This document shows, in pieces, positions 19,896 through 29,506 of a stretch of 64,000 nucleotides of DNA. Numbering within the stretch: the first letter of the stretch is position 1; each line of letters begins with the position of its first letter. The translations under genes and the position numbers were made by a program. The notes below the pieces were generated by a model that saw only the letters and a program-made list of their open reading frames with translations, had not been told where the DNA came from and ran no database searches. Source of the DNA: Paulinella micropora. Taxonomy: Eukaryota; Cercozoa; Imbricatea; Euglyphida; Paulinellidae. The DNA lies in NCBI GenBank assembly GCA_019918135.1, contig WBZZ01003287.1:5001-69000 (forward strand), in the 5' to 3' direction.

Positions 19896-21965
19896 ATGAG
19901 CGAACTAAGTTTTGTTCTCGCTCTCAAGACGGGGCGGCCCGGGTGTTACGACAAGCTCTGGTGCCAGCTCAGGCAGGCCAACCAGGCCGACTTGCTAGAA
20001 GTTCTCGACACTAAAACCAACAAATGGGAAATACAAGCAACAGCAGACCCCGGGCGCCCCGTGGCGGTCAGCCTTTTCGGCCTGGTGCCGCTGTCAATCC
20101 CAGGGCACCGGGGCATCACGTGCATAGACCGAACGCTGGTGTGGGCGGATAAGAAGGGGTCCGGGGCCGGGGCGTTCAGTATCGAGAAGCTCGAGTGGGC
20201 TGCAGACGACACACAGCAGGAGTTGGCAACGCGAACCAGGACCGAGCTTAAGACGTTGCTAGAACAGTTGTCGACCGAATTTAATGGGTGTGTCATGGAT
20301 TCGAACGTACCCTTTGCCCAGACCACCGCCAGGATTAGGCACCTGGACTACTTTCGCGAGAGCTTGTTCGGCGGCTGCAGGATGCCGGGGGCAGTGGAAA
20401 TGCGGCTGCTGCAGAGGCAGGTGAGGGCCGCGTACAAGGGGCCCACGCCTAAAGAACTGCAGCAGGCCGCGGACGCTTGCACCCGGGCTACGACCGTAGA
20501 CGAAAAGTGGCTGGCCGCCGTTACACATCCGGCGCTGTGCCACTGGGCGTACTACTGCGCCTGGGCCCTGCGGCGCCTAGGTCTGACAGAAAGGCTGGTG
20601 TGGCAACACGGGGACCTGCAAGGAAAAAGTGCACAGGAGTGGCTGAGCGAGGCCCGCCAAGCCAAGTCGAGCAAGCCGTTGCAAAGGCTGCTGGCGCTGG
20701 GCGGCGAGGTTCTGGCAGAAATGCTGGGCTTCTTCAGCCGGGCGCAGTGGTACCTGGAGGACAGGCTGGACGTGTGCGGCCGGGGGGGAGCGCGCGGCAA
20801 GCACGACTTCCGTTTGCGGGACCAGGTGCTGCACACGCTGGACCTGCCGGGCGAGCTGGCGGCCCAGCGCGCCGACGACTGTGAGAGCCTGTCGCTGAGC
20901 TGCTACCTCCAGTCCGAGAGTTTCCTGTGCTGGTGCGAGTCAGTCTTGGACTATATCGACGCGCTGCCGCCGCTGCTAGCGCTGGTAGTGACGTGCGCGC
21001 ACAAGTTCTACCGAACAACGCTGGTAGTAGGCAGCGTAGCCTTCGGTGTGGGCGCCGGCGACCCCGTCGCCCGGCAGGAGGTGCCCGTGGCAGAGGCGCG
21101 CGAGTTCGAGGCGGCCAGGCGGGGGGCCCAGATCTCGAACGAAACAGCCCTGCCCCGGGACGACGCCAGGATCCAGTGCCACGTGTTCTGCCTGCTGGTA
21201 CCGTCGGCCTGGCTCCGGGCGCGAAGGGCGCAGCAGCCGCCGGGCCACACGGTCGGGCAGGCCAGGCGGCTGCTGGGGGCCGGCCGCCAGAGCCTGCCGT
21301 TGCTCCCCGTAGACTGCACGGTGATTACGCTGGCAAACCAAAACCTGTTGGCCGGCGGCGGCGTGCAGCCCCTGCTGAGAAAGCACTTCTTGTACCGGCC
21401 GCACTGGGCGGACGTGGCTGCGGGGGCGTTCCCCGTGCACACGCGCCAGAGCCCGTACAACACGCAGAGCGCGCGGGGCTACCGGGACGTGTCGTTCTTG
21501 TTCTGCCCCCAAGACGATTCCTCCGGACAGTTTGCGGTGCGGGCCGGGGGTTACCCGGGCTCCGACGAGCTCATGAGCGTCGGGGCCCCGATGTGCTGCC
21601 TGCTGGACAGCCACCGTTCGTGCAGGGAATGTGGCGGCGGCCGGAACTGCGGCAGCGTCGTCGACCTGCTGCCGGTCGGGCAGGACGTTCGTGACGGTGT
21701 GGCGCGGGCTTGCGCGCTTTTGCAGGCGGTGGTGCCGCCGCCCCTGCTGCCCGTGCCCCAAACGAGCGGCCAATGCCAAGAGAATTACCGCAAGATTATC
21801 ACGGAAGCGGGGTACTGGGGCGACAAGAGAAGCCGCTCTCCCTGGTACGCGGTCTGGCCCAGCAGCTGCTTTGCGCAGGAACCACAGGACGGGGCAGTGT
21901 CGGTGCAGCTAGCAGAAGGGTTTGCTGTTTGGTACAAGCAAGGCCCCACGAGCGCCGAAACGTGA
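19896..21965 (+). CDS. 689-aa protein, possible papain/transglutaminase fold
   Basis: The ATG at 19,896 follows CCGGAA, and the frame is whole over 2.07 kb. No signal peptide or membrane helix. The centre has R-A-D-D-C-E-S-L-S (about residue 330), the type of D-x-C-E motif that carries the catalytic cysteine in transglutaminase-like and related cysteine proteases. About 100 residues later comes I-Q-C-H-V-F-C-L-L-V-P, a plausible histidine strand. A C-rich patch (C-R-E-C-G-G-G-R-N-C-G) near residue 580 might bind zinc. Large proteins with this Cys/His arrangement occur in giant viruses, from memory. Function is therefore only suggested: a peptidase or protein cross-linker. Its conservation as a whole frame while the neighbouring glycoprotein is broken is notable. 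Confidence 0.6.
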   Translation: MSELSFVLALKTGRPGCYDKLWCQLRQANQADLLEVLDTKTNKWEIQATADPGRPVAVSLFGLVPLSIPGHRGITCIDRTLVWADKKGSGAGAFSIEKLEWAADDTQQELATRTRTELKTLLEQLSTEFNGCVMDSNVPFAQTTARIRHLDYFRESLFGGCRMPGAVEMRLLQRQVRAAYKGPTPKELQQAADACTRATTVDEKWLAAVTHPALCHWAYYCAWALRRLGLTERLVWQHGDLQGKSAQEWLSEARQAKSSKPLQRLLALGGEVLAEMLGFFSRAQWYLEDRLDVCGRGGARGKHDFRLRDQVLHTLDLPGELAAQRADDCESLSLSCYLQSESFLCWCESVLDYIDALPPLLALVVTCAHKFYRTTLVVGSVAFGVGAGDPVARQEVPVAEAREFEAARRGAQISNETALPRDDARIQCHVFCLLVPSAWLRARRAQQPPGHTVGQARRLLGAGRQSLPLLPVDCTVITLANQNLLAGGGVQPLLRKHFLYRPHWADVAAGAFPVHTRQSPYNTQSARGYRDVSFLFCPQDDSSGQFAVRAGGYPGSDELMSVGAPMCCLLDSHRSCRECGGGRNCGSVVDLLPVGQDVRDGVARACALLQAVVPPPLLPVPQTSGQCQENYRKIITEAGYWGDKRSRSPWYAVWPSSCFAQEPQDGAVSVQLAEGFAVWYKQGPTSAET

Positions 21966-22112
21966 CGACGCGCGAGCGTACAAAAAATTTTTTTTTTAAA
22001 GAATGATCACCCCCCCCCCCATTTTTTGTTCCGGGTTTGCTTGAACTCGCGTTTACAGAAAGACCGTTTTTTTTAATGATTTTGTGGGGGGCCGGCGCTG
22101 CCAGCGCAGGTA

Positions 22113-22724
22113 CTAGCAGCAGCCCGCCTTCACGCCGTTGCTGGTGTCGACGACGCTGACCGTTTCTTTCTCTGCTCTCCTGTGGCTGATCTCGGCCGCC
22201 TGCACCAAGAACGGCCGGATCTTAGCCATCAATTCTTCTTGCGAGTCTGTTTCTGCGCTAGTATGCAGGATCCGCCCCTCGAACCGCTGCCTCAAGTCAC
22301 TGTTGCCGTGCAGTTCGTCCTCTGCGCCATCGTACCCCCGATCGCGCTGGCAGCCGACCAGTACAAACAGGATGTCCTCGTTCTTGTCTTTCGAAGAAGT
22401 GTTAAACTTTAGTACCTCCTGGTAGAAATTTTCTTTTTCTAAGCTGCAGCACACCAGGGCCATGTGCGCGCCGCGCATGTAATTCGAAATCATGGAGTCA
22501 AAACGCTCCTGCCCGGCCGTGTCCCAGACCCAGATTTGGTGCAGTTGGTTATCGAGCTCTATGGCGGGCAAGATCTTGAAATCCAGACCAACCGTGGCGG
22601 GGGTGTGGCATTCGCTGGGGGCCCTGTTATCCGCAAGCTTCTGCAAGAGGGAGGACTTGCCTGCGCTCGAAGATCCCAGCATGACTACTTTGAGGTATTT
22701 GCCGGTCGCGACCCTTCTTTGCAT
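22113..22724 (-). CDS. Rab-like small GTPase, 203 aa
   Basis: A member of the Ras superfamily, Rab type, acting in vesicle trafficking. The ATG at 22,724 leads to the P-loop G-S-S-S-A-G-K-S-S (residues 17-25), a switch I region with T-V-G-L-D-F, the W-D-T-A-G-Q-E-R-F switch II motif (residues 67-75), a divergent G4 region and a T-S-A G5 motif. The C-terminus ends G-C-C, a double-cysteine prenylation signal that would anchor the protein to membranes. Length and layout match cellular Rabs, so it was probably captured from a host. The frame is whole. Confidence 0.88.
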   Translation of the reverse strand: MQRRVATGKYLKVVMLGSSSAGKSSLLQKLADNRAPSECHTPATVGLDFKILPAIELDNQLHQIWVWDTAGQERFDSMISNYMRGAHMALVCCSLEKENFYQEVLKFNTSSKDKNEDILFVLVGCQRDRGYDGAEDELHGNSDLRQRFEGRILHTSAETDSQEELMAKIRPFLVQAAEISHRRAEKETVSVVDTSNGVKAGCC

Positions 22725-23283
22725 ACCCTTGTGCCGCTGTCTTTTTGGGGGGAGAGAGGGGGGTGACTGTGAGGTCTGCCTTGGGGTTTGCCAAGGAGAA
22801 GAATTGTTTTTTTTTTTTTTTTAAACCAAGAAAAAAAAAGCCAAGCACGCGCAAAGAAGGGAGCGTAAAAGAATGGGGGGGGGGGGGGCGGGGAGGGCTT
22901 CGTTTTTTTCTTCTGAACCAACTTTGCTTCGTCTAGTACTCGGGAGGGACCGCGGGCGGGGATTGGAAAAGTGTGGAAAGGGGGGTTAGGTACGGGGGGC
23001 AAGGGCGCGCGAGGCGGGGGAAGGCGAAGGCAAGAGGGGAGGGAAGGGAAGGCAGCAGGACAAGCAAAGAAAAAGGCAACGGCTCGTTTAGATCTCAAAT
23101 CCAAGGGCGGGGGGAAAAAGCAAAAGGAAGTTTTAAAGAAAGAAAAAAGCGCAGAGATGTTCAGGCTTTTTTTTCTTGGCTCTCTCCTCCCGCCGCGCTT
23201 GCACTTTGGTGACAGCCTCGTAACCTCTCTTTCCTTTTTACTCCTTTTCTTTCTGGTTGCGCCCGCTGGTTTGCGCACTTTTG
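22725..23283. promoter_or_regulatory. Divergent intergenic region, homopolymer-rich
   Basis: 559 bp between the Rab-like gene (-) and a plus-strand gene. It contains a T run at 22,807-22,822, a G run at 22,876-22,887 and purine-rich stretches at 22,970-23,120. Frames read here are low complexity. Confidence 0.4.
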
Positions 23284-23857
23284 ATGGACGGAAGCAGAGT
23301 CAAGTACGGGGTGCTGAACCCCGAAGAAGAATATGGCGCAGTGGCTATCAGCGCCTTGGCGCAGACGAGGGCCGACAGCATGAAGCGCGACCGGCCCGCT
23401 GGGTACCAGGGCGAGCCAGTCATCCAACTGCGCCCGTGCGACCTGTTGGTGGCCAAGAACGCGGCCATCTTGCGGTCGAGAACTAGCTTCATCAACGTGA
23501 CGAATTGTCACCAACTGGCCAATCTATGAGCCCGAGGGCAAAGCCAAGGGCAAACCGGCAGGTACGAAAAAGGACGACGAAGCCACGGAGCTCACCGAGT
23601 GGACCTTTCTGGGCATCTGCGGCGAGGACAGCGAGCCCGGCGGGCGGCCGTCCAAGCCCCTGCGGGTGCAGGTGCAGGGTGTGTCGGACGTGTTCCTGCC
23701 GCGCTACGGCAAGGGGCAACAGTGGGCGCACAACGACATGCTCTTGTTCACTAGGCTGCCTACCCAGCAGGAACATTACGAGAAGATCGACATACAAGGG
23801 CAGGACTCGCGCACTCGGTTCTTGATCGAGGCGCGCAGCTTGTTGACGGCCTCATAA
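23284..23857 (+). pseudogene. Hypothetical gene, broken once
   Basis: The ATG at 23,284 opens M-D-G-S-R-V-K-Y-G-V. The composition is normal throughout and the coding signal ends at a TAA at 23,855-23,857. The expected size is near 190 residues. It is hydrophilic, with neither signal peptide nor membrane helix. The second half is rich in aromatic and charged residues (W-A-H-N-D-M). Family unknown. The next gene starts 18 bp downstream on the same strand, so the two may be expressed together. Confidence 0.45.
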
Positions 23858-23875
23858 AATCGTGATTTCTCCAAA

Positions 23876-24052
23876 ATGTACGAAGAAGCAGAGCTGCAAG
23901 GCAAAAGTGCGACCCAGCTGCAACAGCTCATCTTGAACCTAGTCGACCGGAGGCTGGAGCTGGCCATGACAACCGAACTCAACGAGCAGTTCGTGGGTCT
24001 CAGCGTGCGCTCCGCTCAGTTCGGACAAATGGGCCGTGTCTACATTCAGTAA
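23876..24052 (+). CDS. Small hypothetical protein, 58 aa
   Basis: A short whole frame from an ATG at 23,876 to a TAA at 24,050-24,052 (M-Y-E-E-A-E-L; it ends M-G-R-V-Y-I-Q). It is helical and leucine-rich in the first 35 residues (Q-L-Q-Q-L-I-L-N-L-V-D-R-R-L-E-L). It follows the preceding gene by 18 bp on the same strand, the closest same-strand spacing in the block. No family is recognised. Confidence 0.5.
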   Translation: MYEEAELQGKSATQLQQLILNLVDRRLELAMTTELNEQFVGLSVRSAQFGQMGRVYIQ

Positions 24053-24371
24053 AAAACAAATTTGGAACGCCGAGACTACAAACCTCTCGCCGCCGTTTTT
24101 CAGCAACAAAAAAAAAGGGTGAAAGAAAACAAAAACTTTTTTTAAAAAAATTTAACAAGAAACGGACGGGTGTTTTCTTTGGGCCGTGGTTTCGCCACCA
24201 ACTTCCGCCCGGGGTTTTTTCTTGTGCGTTATGCCTGCCCCAGAGACCACCGCGCAAACGCCGTGCGACCCGAGCTCGACAGAGCGGCCACTTGCACACT
24301 GTCGATTGCCTTGGCAATCTGGCGCGTGTCTGCCTGGATGCTGGCTGAGTCGACACCTTCCACCCAGCAGC
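24053..24371. other. Intergenic with uncertain coding signal
   Basis: About 320 bp after the 58-aa gene. A/T-rich to 24,170, then GC-rich sequence in which a plus-strand frame around 24,300-24,480 has protein-like composition but no clear start or partner. I do not call a gene. It may be the decayed 3' end of a neighbour. Confidence 0.3.
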
Positions 24372-26413
24372 TCAGGTCGAAGAGCAAACGTTGCCTGTAC
24401 CACTACGCCCAGCCGCCGGTCCAGGAATTGTACTCGGCTGTCGACACGTTTTGGACCGAGAATTTGTCGTTGTGGTCGCGGAAGGCGTCACAGATATCGT
24501 GGCAGTCACAGAAGCGGATGGCGTCACAGATATAGTGGCAGTCACAGATATAGTGGCCGTTGCGGACCGTGTCGCCGAGGTGGTGGGCGTCACAGATATC
24601 GTGGCAGTCACGGAAGGCGTGACAGAAGCGGATGGCGTGACAGAAGCGGATGGCGTCACAGATATCGTGGCGGTCACAGATATCGTGGCGGTCACAGATA
24701 TCGTGGCAGTCACGGAAGGCGTGACAGAAGCGGATGGCGTGACAGAAGCAGATGGCGTGACAGATATCGTGGCAGTCACAGATATCGTGGCAGAAGCGGA
24801 TGTTGTCACAGAAGCGGATGTTGTCACAGAAGCGGATGTTGTCACAGAAGCGGATGGCGTCACAGATACCGTGGCAGTCACGGACGGCGTTACGGAAGGC
24901 GTGACAGAATCGGATGTTGTCACAGAAGCGGATGGCGTCACAGATATCGTGGCGGTCACGGACGGCGTGACGGAAGCGGATGGCGTCACAGATATCGTGG
25001 CAGTCACGGACGGCGTGACGGAAGCGGACGGCGTGACAGAAGTTATGGGCGTCACAGAAGAGGTTGGCGTCACAGATATAGTGGCAGTCACAGTCATCGT
25101 GACGGAAGCGGACGGCGTGACAGAAGTTATGGGCGTCACAGAAGCGGTTGGCGTCACAGATATAGTGGCAGTCACAGTTATCGTGACGGAAGCGGATGGC
25201 GTGACAGAAGTTATGGGCGTCACAGAAGCGGATGGCGTCACAGATATAGTGGCAGTCACAGAAGCGGATGGCGTCACAGTTATCGTGACAGAAGCGGATG
25301 GCGTCACAGAAGCGGACGGCGTCACGGTTATCGTGGCAGAAACTGATGGCGTGACAGAAGTTGTCACGGACGCCGTCATAGATGGTGTCAGCGACGCGGT
25401 GGACGTGCTCGAAGCTCCCGGGCTTAACGATGGCGTTCTCGAGTTCGACGCGGTCACTGACACGGTCGGCGTCAGCGACGGCGTCACCGAAGCGGAGGCC
25501 GTCACGGACGGCAGCCACTGTTGGCACGCAAACGGGGCCTGCCAGTTCTCGAGCTGCGCCGACTGCACGAATTGCAGGCACGTCTGCTCCGTCCACGTCA
25601 CGACCCAGCCGCTGAGATTTCGCGCCAGCAGACTGTCCGTCAGCATGCCGGAGGCGTCCTGCAGGCTGTCTAGCCGCCAATCCGACAGGTCGGCCTGCAG
25701 CGCGGTGGCGTGGGCGAACATGCCGCTCGCGTTCACGACCCGCGACATGTTCCAGCTCTCTAAGCCCACGATCGTCGCGACTGTCGTGCCGGCGAACATC
25801 AACGACATGTCCCGCGCCTGCACGGCGAGTTGGCGAAGGCGCCCGTCAGCACCAGCGCCGAACGCGTGTCAAGCCCCGACACGTCGACGCACGTCACCGG
25901 CAGCCCGGAGAAGCTGAATTCGAAGCTCGTGATCTGCGACGTGTCAAGGGCCGACAGCGGCGGCAGCGACTGCAGCTGCGTCTCGCCGTAGAAGTGGTAG
26001 CCGCTACTCGCGTCCAGCTCGAGCCCGCCCCACTGCACGACGCTGAGCAGCGCGACGTTGCTGTGCTGCTGCTCGCGCCACGCCAGCGTCATGGCCCAGC
26101 CGACGACAGGGCCCTCGATGATGCTAATGAACACGCCGGCGCTCGCAAACGTGTGCGTGCACGGTTCGGCCGACGAGCATGTCTGCACGGCCGTGTTGTC
26201 GCCCCAGTATACCGTGAAAACCCCGGCCTGTGCTAGCTGTCGGCGGCGGGCGCCGGTGGCGGCTCCGGCCGGCAGCGTCCACACGGCGCCGCCCGCTGGC
26301 ACAACCAGCTCTAGCACCAGGTCCGTCGGCACGGGGTCGCGCCACACGTACGGACAGTTGGCGGCCGCCAGCCACGCCGACCACAGCATGGACCCAAGGA
26401 GGCAAGTGTTCAT
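24372..26413 (-). pseudogene. Secreted DUF285 / mucin-like repeat protein, broken
   Basis: The ATG at 26,413 opens a leader (M-N-T-C-L-L-G-S-M-L-W-S-A-W-L-A-A-A) followed by a domain of about 200 residues. A DUF285-type segment then follows (repeats around M-F-A and S-W-N-M-S-R-V near 25,650-25,820), the BspA-like surface repeat that reads as spaced M-F and W motifs. The rest is a Ser/Thr/Val/Pro array (S-V-T-P-S-A-S-V-T, I-S-V-T) of about 300 residues, mucin-like and suited to O-glycosylation. No C-terminal anchor is clear. The copy is broken, about once. Likely a secreted or surface adhesin. Confidence 0.6.
24475..25390. repeat. 18/36-bp coding minisatellite
   Basis: Tandem units built on GGCGTCACAGATATCGTGGC, GTGACAGAAGCGGAT and close variants, with an 18-bp core period often paired to 36 bp. 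They underlie the Thr/Ser/Val-rich array of the DUF285/mucin-like gene on the minus strand. The plus strand is also open here for the same reason (V-T-E-A-D-G repeats); that frame is a mirror artefact. Confidence 0.85.
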
Positions 26414-26980
26414 GGCAAAAAAAAAGAGAGATTCTGCCTCTCCTTTTTTCTTTTCTTTCGTTTCTCTGTGCTCGACAGAGCCAAAAAAAAGAGGGCCCAA
26501 TTCTTACTGATTCTTGTTGAAAAACCGGGGCCGCCAAGATCGAAATGTTTTTTTCATATGTATGGCAGAGAAATAAAGAAGAGGGAGGGGGTTTATGAGT
26601 GCAAGAAAAAACAAGAGCCTGAAGAGACAAAGAGGGGGGGGGGGGAAGCCGGAACAGACAAGAAAGCTCATGAAAAAAAAAGGGAGGGAGAGAGATGGGG
26701 AGGAGAGGACGCGAGCTTGTAACGAAACAAAGAAAGCGTGGGTACAGTGGTGAATTTGAGAAAACGGCCTTTGCACTCTCTTTGCTTTTTTGCGTTCCGC
26801 GCCCCTCCCCCCCCTCGCTCCCCCGGCCTTTTCTTCTCTCTCTCTCTCTCTCTCTCCCTTTTGTTTTCTCGGGGGGGGGGGGGGGTTGGTGTGAGGGTCT
26901 ATTTTTTGGTCAGTATTTACAAAAGCAAGGAAAAACAAAAGAAAGTCCCCTTTCCGTTCCTGCACACCACACCGGACCTT
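26414..26980. promoter_or_regulatory. Divergent intergenic region, low complexity
   Basis: 567 bp between the mucin-like gene (-) and the 388-aa gene (+). It holds G runs at 26,633-26,643 and 26,871-26,885, a CT tract at 26,835-26,858 and A-rich stretches. No gene. Confidence 0.4.
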
Positions 26981-28147
26981 ATGCCCAGCCGCTCAGAGGT
27001 CTCGAGCCAGATTTATCAGAAACTCACGCAACATCTCCAACGACACGAAATCTCTACGTCGCAGAATGTTGATGATGTTTGTAAACTGGTCGCACGCTTT
27101 CTGCTGGACAAGCTCGAGTGCCGCGCCACTTCTTCGCAGACGGGTCCACGCAAACAAGTTTATGTCTGGTTAGCGGACCTCGACTTGGGGGAGACCGTGG
27201 TACTCGCCAGCGCGTTGTTGTACCGCACCTTCCAACCCCTGTTAATCCCGAAAGGCCTCTTGGCGTGGGTCCTGTGGCACAGCACGCCCTTTGGCACGGT
27301 GGCTAAGGAATCTCCGGGGCTGTGGGCGGCGTTCCGTGTCCTCCAGTTCAGGTCGTTGGATCCGGTGAAACCTCTTGCCGGAAGTCTCGAGAACGCAATT
27401 TGCGACGACGTCATTAGCGGCAATATCAAACGCAAGAGCAGTCTGGCAACGCAAATAGCATCCTTTGGGCTAACCTGGCTGCTGGTCCGATTGCACACAG
27501 AGCAGCGACACAAAACCTATCTGCACGACATTATAAGAGAGAAACTGTTTGTGGAGAACGCCTTGCGATGGGGCCACGCCACCGCCCTAACCGACGCCCT
27601 GCGCCTACTGCAGTTTAACGTTGACGCCCCGGTGGAGCGGAACCAGACCAAGGCCACGCTGGCGTGGCACGCCGCCTACCAAGCCGAGCCATCGGAATTA
27701 GATTTCTGGTTGCTCGCGGGTGCGTCGCCCGCTGTCGGGGACAGTGTGCTGAGCGCCTGCTTGAAAAGCGAACAACCTTTCGGCAGACGCCTGGGCTGCC
27801 TGAAGGCCCTGCAAAAACACGCGCGGCTGGCTTACGGGGACGGGACCCTCAAGCCCCCGCTCAGCGGCGATGAAGTCGGCCGCGCGATCGAACAGTACAT
27901 GCTTGGGTGGCAGGAAAATCAACGGGACTCGCAAGAAGAGATGGAAGAGCTCGTCGGAGGGGCCCTGCGCTTGCAGCCGCCAAGAGAGGCCCGGCGCACA
28001 ACGGAGTCCGTGGGTGGTGTGCCTAACAACGTGGCGCATTGGCCAAGGTCCGCCGGCTCTCACTTCAAGAGGCCGAGCTACGAAGAAGAAGAAGACGACG
28101 ACGTCGGGCGTGTCACCAACATATTTCGAAAGGCAACAATTGTTTGA
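26981..28147 (+). CDS. Hypothetical protein, 388 aa
   Basis: The ATG at 26,981 (M-P-S-R-S-E-V) is chosen because the open frame upstream crosses G and CT tracts. A whole frame, mostly alpha-helical by eye, with W- and L-rich helices at residues 60-130 and 150-250. It has an acidic stretch close to the C-terminus (E-E-E-E-D-D-D-V) after a linker rich in P and R. No signal peptide or catalytic motif is seen and no family recognised. The helix pattern could be a repeat scaffold. Confidence 0.65.
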   Translation: MPSRSEVSSQIYQKLTQHLQRHEISTSQNVDDVCKLVARFLLDKLECRATSSQTGPRKQVYVWLADLDLGETVVLASALLYRTFQPLLIPKGLLAWVLWHSTPFGTVAKESPGLWAAFRVLQFRSLDPVKPLAGSLENAICDDVISGNIKRKSSLATQIASFGLTWLLVRLHTEQRHKTYLHDIIREKLFVENALRWGHATALTDALRLLQFNVDAPVERNQTKATLAWHAAYQAEPSELDFWLLAGASPAVGDSVLSACLKSEQPFGRRLGCLKALQKHARLAYGDGTLKPPLSGDEVGRAIEQYMLGWQENQRDSQEEMEELVGGALRLQPPREARRTTESVGGVPNNVAHWPRSAGSHFKRPSYEEEEDDDVGRVTNIFRKATIV

Positions 28148-28570
28148 GACCGTTGAATAGACTTTCAAACCCCCCCCCCCTCCCCCCCGCCTTTCGCGCC
28201 TCTCTCTCTCTCCCTCTTTTTTCCCTTTCGCCGGCTTGTCCCTCGACACATTTCTTTCTTTTCCCTTTGGTTTGGTTGTAGCCCCCCGCCGGCGGGAAAA
28301 AAACGGACCGCGACCCCCTTGGGGGCATTAAAAAAAGTTCATTTTCTTTTACCGACTGGTTTTTTTAATACTGACGGAAGGAAAAACGGGGAGGCGGGGG
28401 GGGGGGGGGGGGAGCCCAAGCATGCGCAACAAATCTCCCCCGGCTTCAAACCCCGCAAACTTAAAAAAAAAAGTAGACAGCACCCCCCCCCCCAACAAAA
28501 CGCGGGGTGGAACGCGAAGGGAGTGGGGGGGAGTGCGAGGCGGTGGATGGAAGGGAAGGCCAAGAAGAAA
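28148..28570. other. Intergenic, homopolymer-rich
   Basis: 423 bp between two plus-strand genes. It contains C runs at 28,170-28,187 and 28,482-28,494, CT-rich sequence at 28,200-28,260 and a G run at 28,395-28,412. No gene seen. Confidence 0.5.
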
Positions 28571-29263
28571 ATGAGGGAGGCGGGCTACGCGGAGCTGTGC
28601 GCTGCCAGCGCAAGGGCACAGGCAACCAGCGAGGCCCTGGAACGGTCGCGCCAAAAGCTCAACCCAGGGCTGGATCAGGCACAGCGCCTGGACCTGCTAG
28701 CAAGATTCAGCGGTTCTGTTTTCTGCTGCCCCGACCACGCGACCGACGGCTTCTGCCCGGTCGGCAGGATCAGGGCGTTGGAGTGCCTGCGCGACCTGGC
28801 CGTGCACGTGTTCCCCGGGCGGCCCGCGGTGCTGCTGGTCATGCCACTGCCATCCGTAGCACAGGCGGTGCTGGAGGCGTTGCCTTGCCGCGGCACTGAG
28901 CGCTGGCTGCGGCAGTACCAGCAACTGTGCAAGGTACTCAGGTTTCTGGGCGACGGCTCGTGGCTGCAACAGAACTGCGCCCGGTGGACCCTCCCCCCCC
29001 CCCACACACACACCTTATTCCCCCACACACACACACACCTTATTCCCCCCCCCCCCCCTCACCCCACCGTGTTTCTTCTCACCCCGGTGCGCCCCTCCCC
29101 AACCCCTCTCCCTCTCCCTCCCCCCTCCCCAAAAAAAACCAAGATGAGACAAAAGAGGATTTTGTCCCCCCCCCTTTCCCCTCTCTCGTTCCCTTTTTTG
29201 CCTGTGTTGGCCCCCCCCCCCCCCCGGAACCCCCTTCCTATGTCGGGAGGGGGGGGGCGGTAG
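28571..29263 (+). CDS. Hypothetical protein with low-complexity tail
   Basis: The ATG at 28,571 (M-R-E-A-G-Y-A-E-L-C) opens about 140 residues of ordinary composition. These include a helical N-terminus, a C-C-P-D-H...F-C-P-V-G pair that might bind a metal (residues 50-65) and an L/V-rich middle. After about 28,990 the frame continues into CACACA and C-run sequence that encodes only H/T/P repeats. The real 3' end is probably lost or replaced by simple repeats. Unknown family. Confidence 0.45.
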   Translation: MREAGYAELCAASARAQATSEALERSRQKLNPGLDQAQRLDLLARFSGSVFCCPDHATDGFCPVGRIRALECLRDLAVHVFPGRPAVLLVMPLPSVAQAVLEALPCRGTERWLRQYQQLCKVLRFLGDGSWLQQNCARWTLPPPHTHTLFPHTHTHLIPPPPPHPTVFLLTPVRPSPTPLPLPPPSPKKTKMRQKRILSPPLSPLSFPFLPVLAPPPPRNPLPMSGGGGR

Positions 29264-29506
29264 CGAATGGATGTTGGGGGGGGGGGGGGGGTCGGTGGCG
29301 GGGGAGGAGGGGGCCCATTCGCTCCGCGCCTCTCTGCCCCCCCCCCCCCCCCCGGCCATCGGCCCCCCGCCCTCCCTCTCTCGTTGCCGGCCGAAACAAA
29401 AAAACGCAAGGTGGTGCCAAGGCTCTTTGGGTACACATTTCCAACAAAAGGCGCACAATCAAGCACCCCCACCCTTTGCTTTCTTTTTTTTACCCTTTCA
29501 CCTGCC
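29264..29506. other. G/C-run spacer before the histone gene
   Basis: A G run at 29,276-29,290, a C run at 29,337-29,353 and a T run at 29,484-29,491 just upstream of the H4-like ATG. No gene. Confidence 0.5.

Noticed and set aside
24186-24480. Plus-strand coding-like stretch before the mucin-like gene
   Set aside because: No start, no clear end and no similarity; left as unexplained intergenic sequence.
24391-25917. 508-codon plus-strand frame rich in V-T-E-A-D-G
   Set aside because: It is the mirror of the minisatellite that encodes the Ser/Thr array on the minus strand, and the minus strand has the leader and DUF285 domain.
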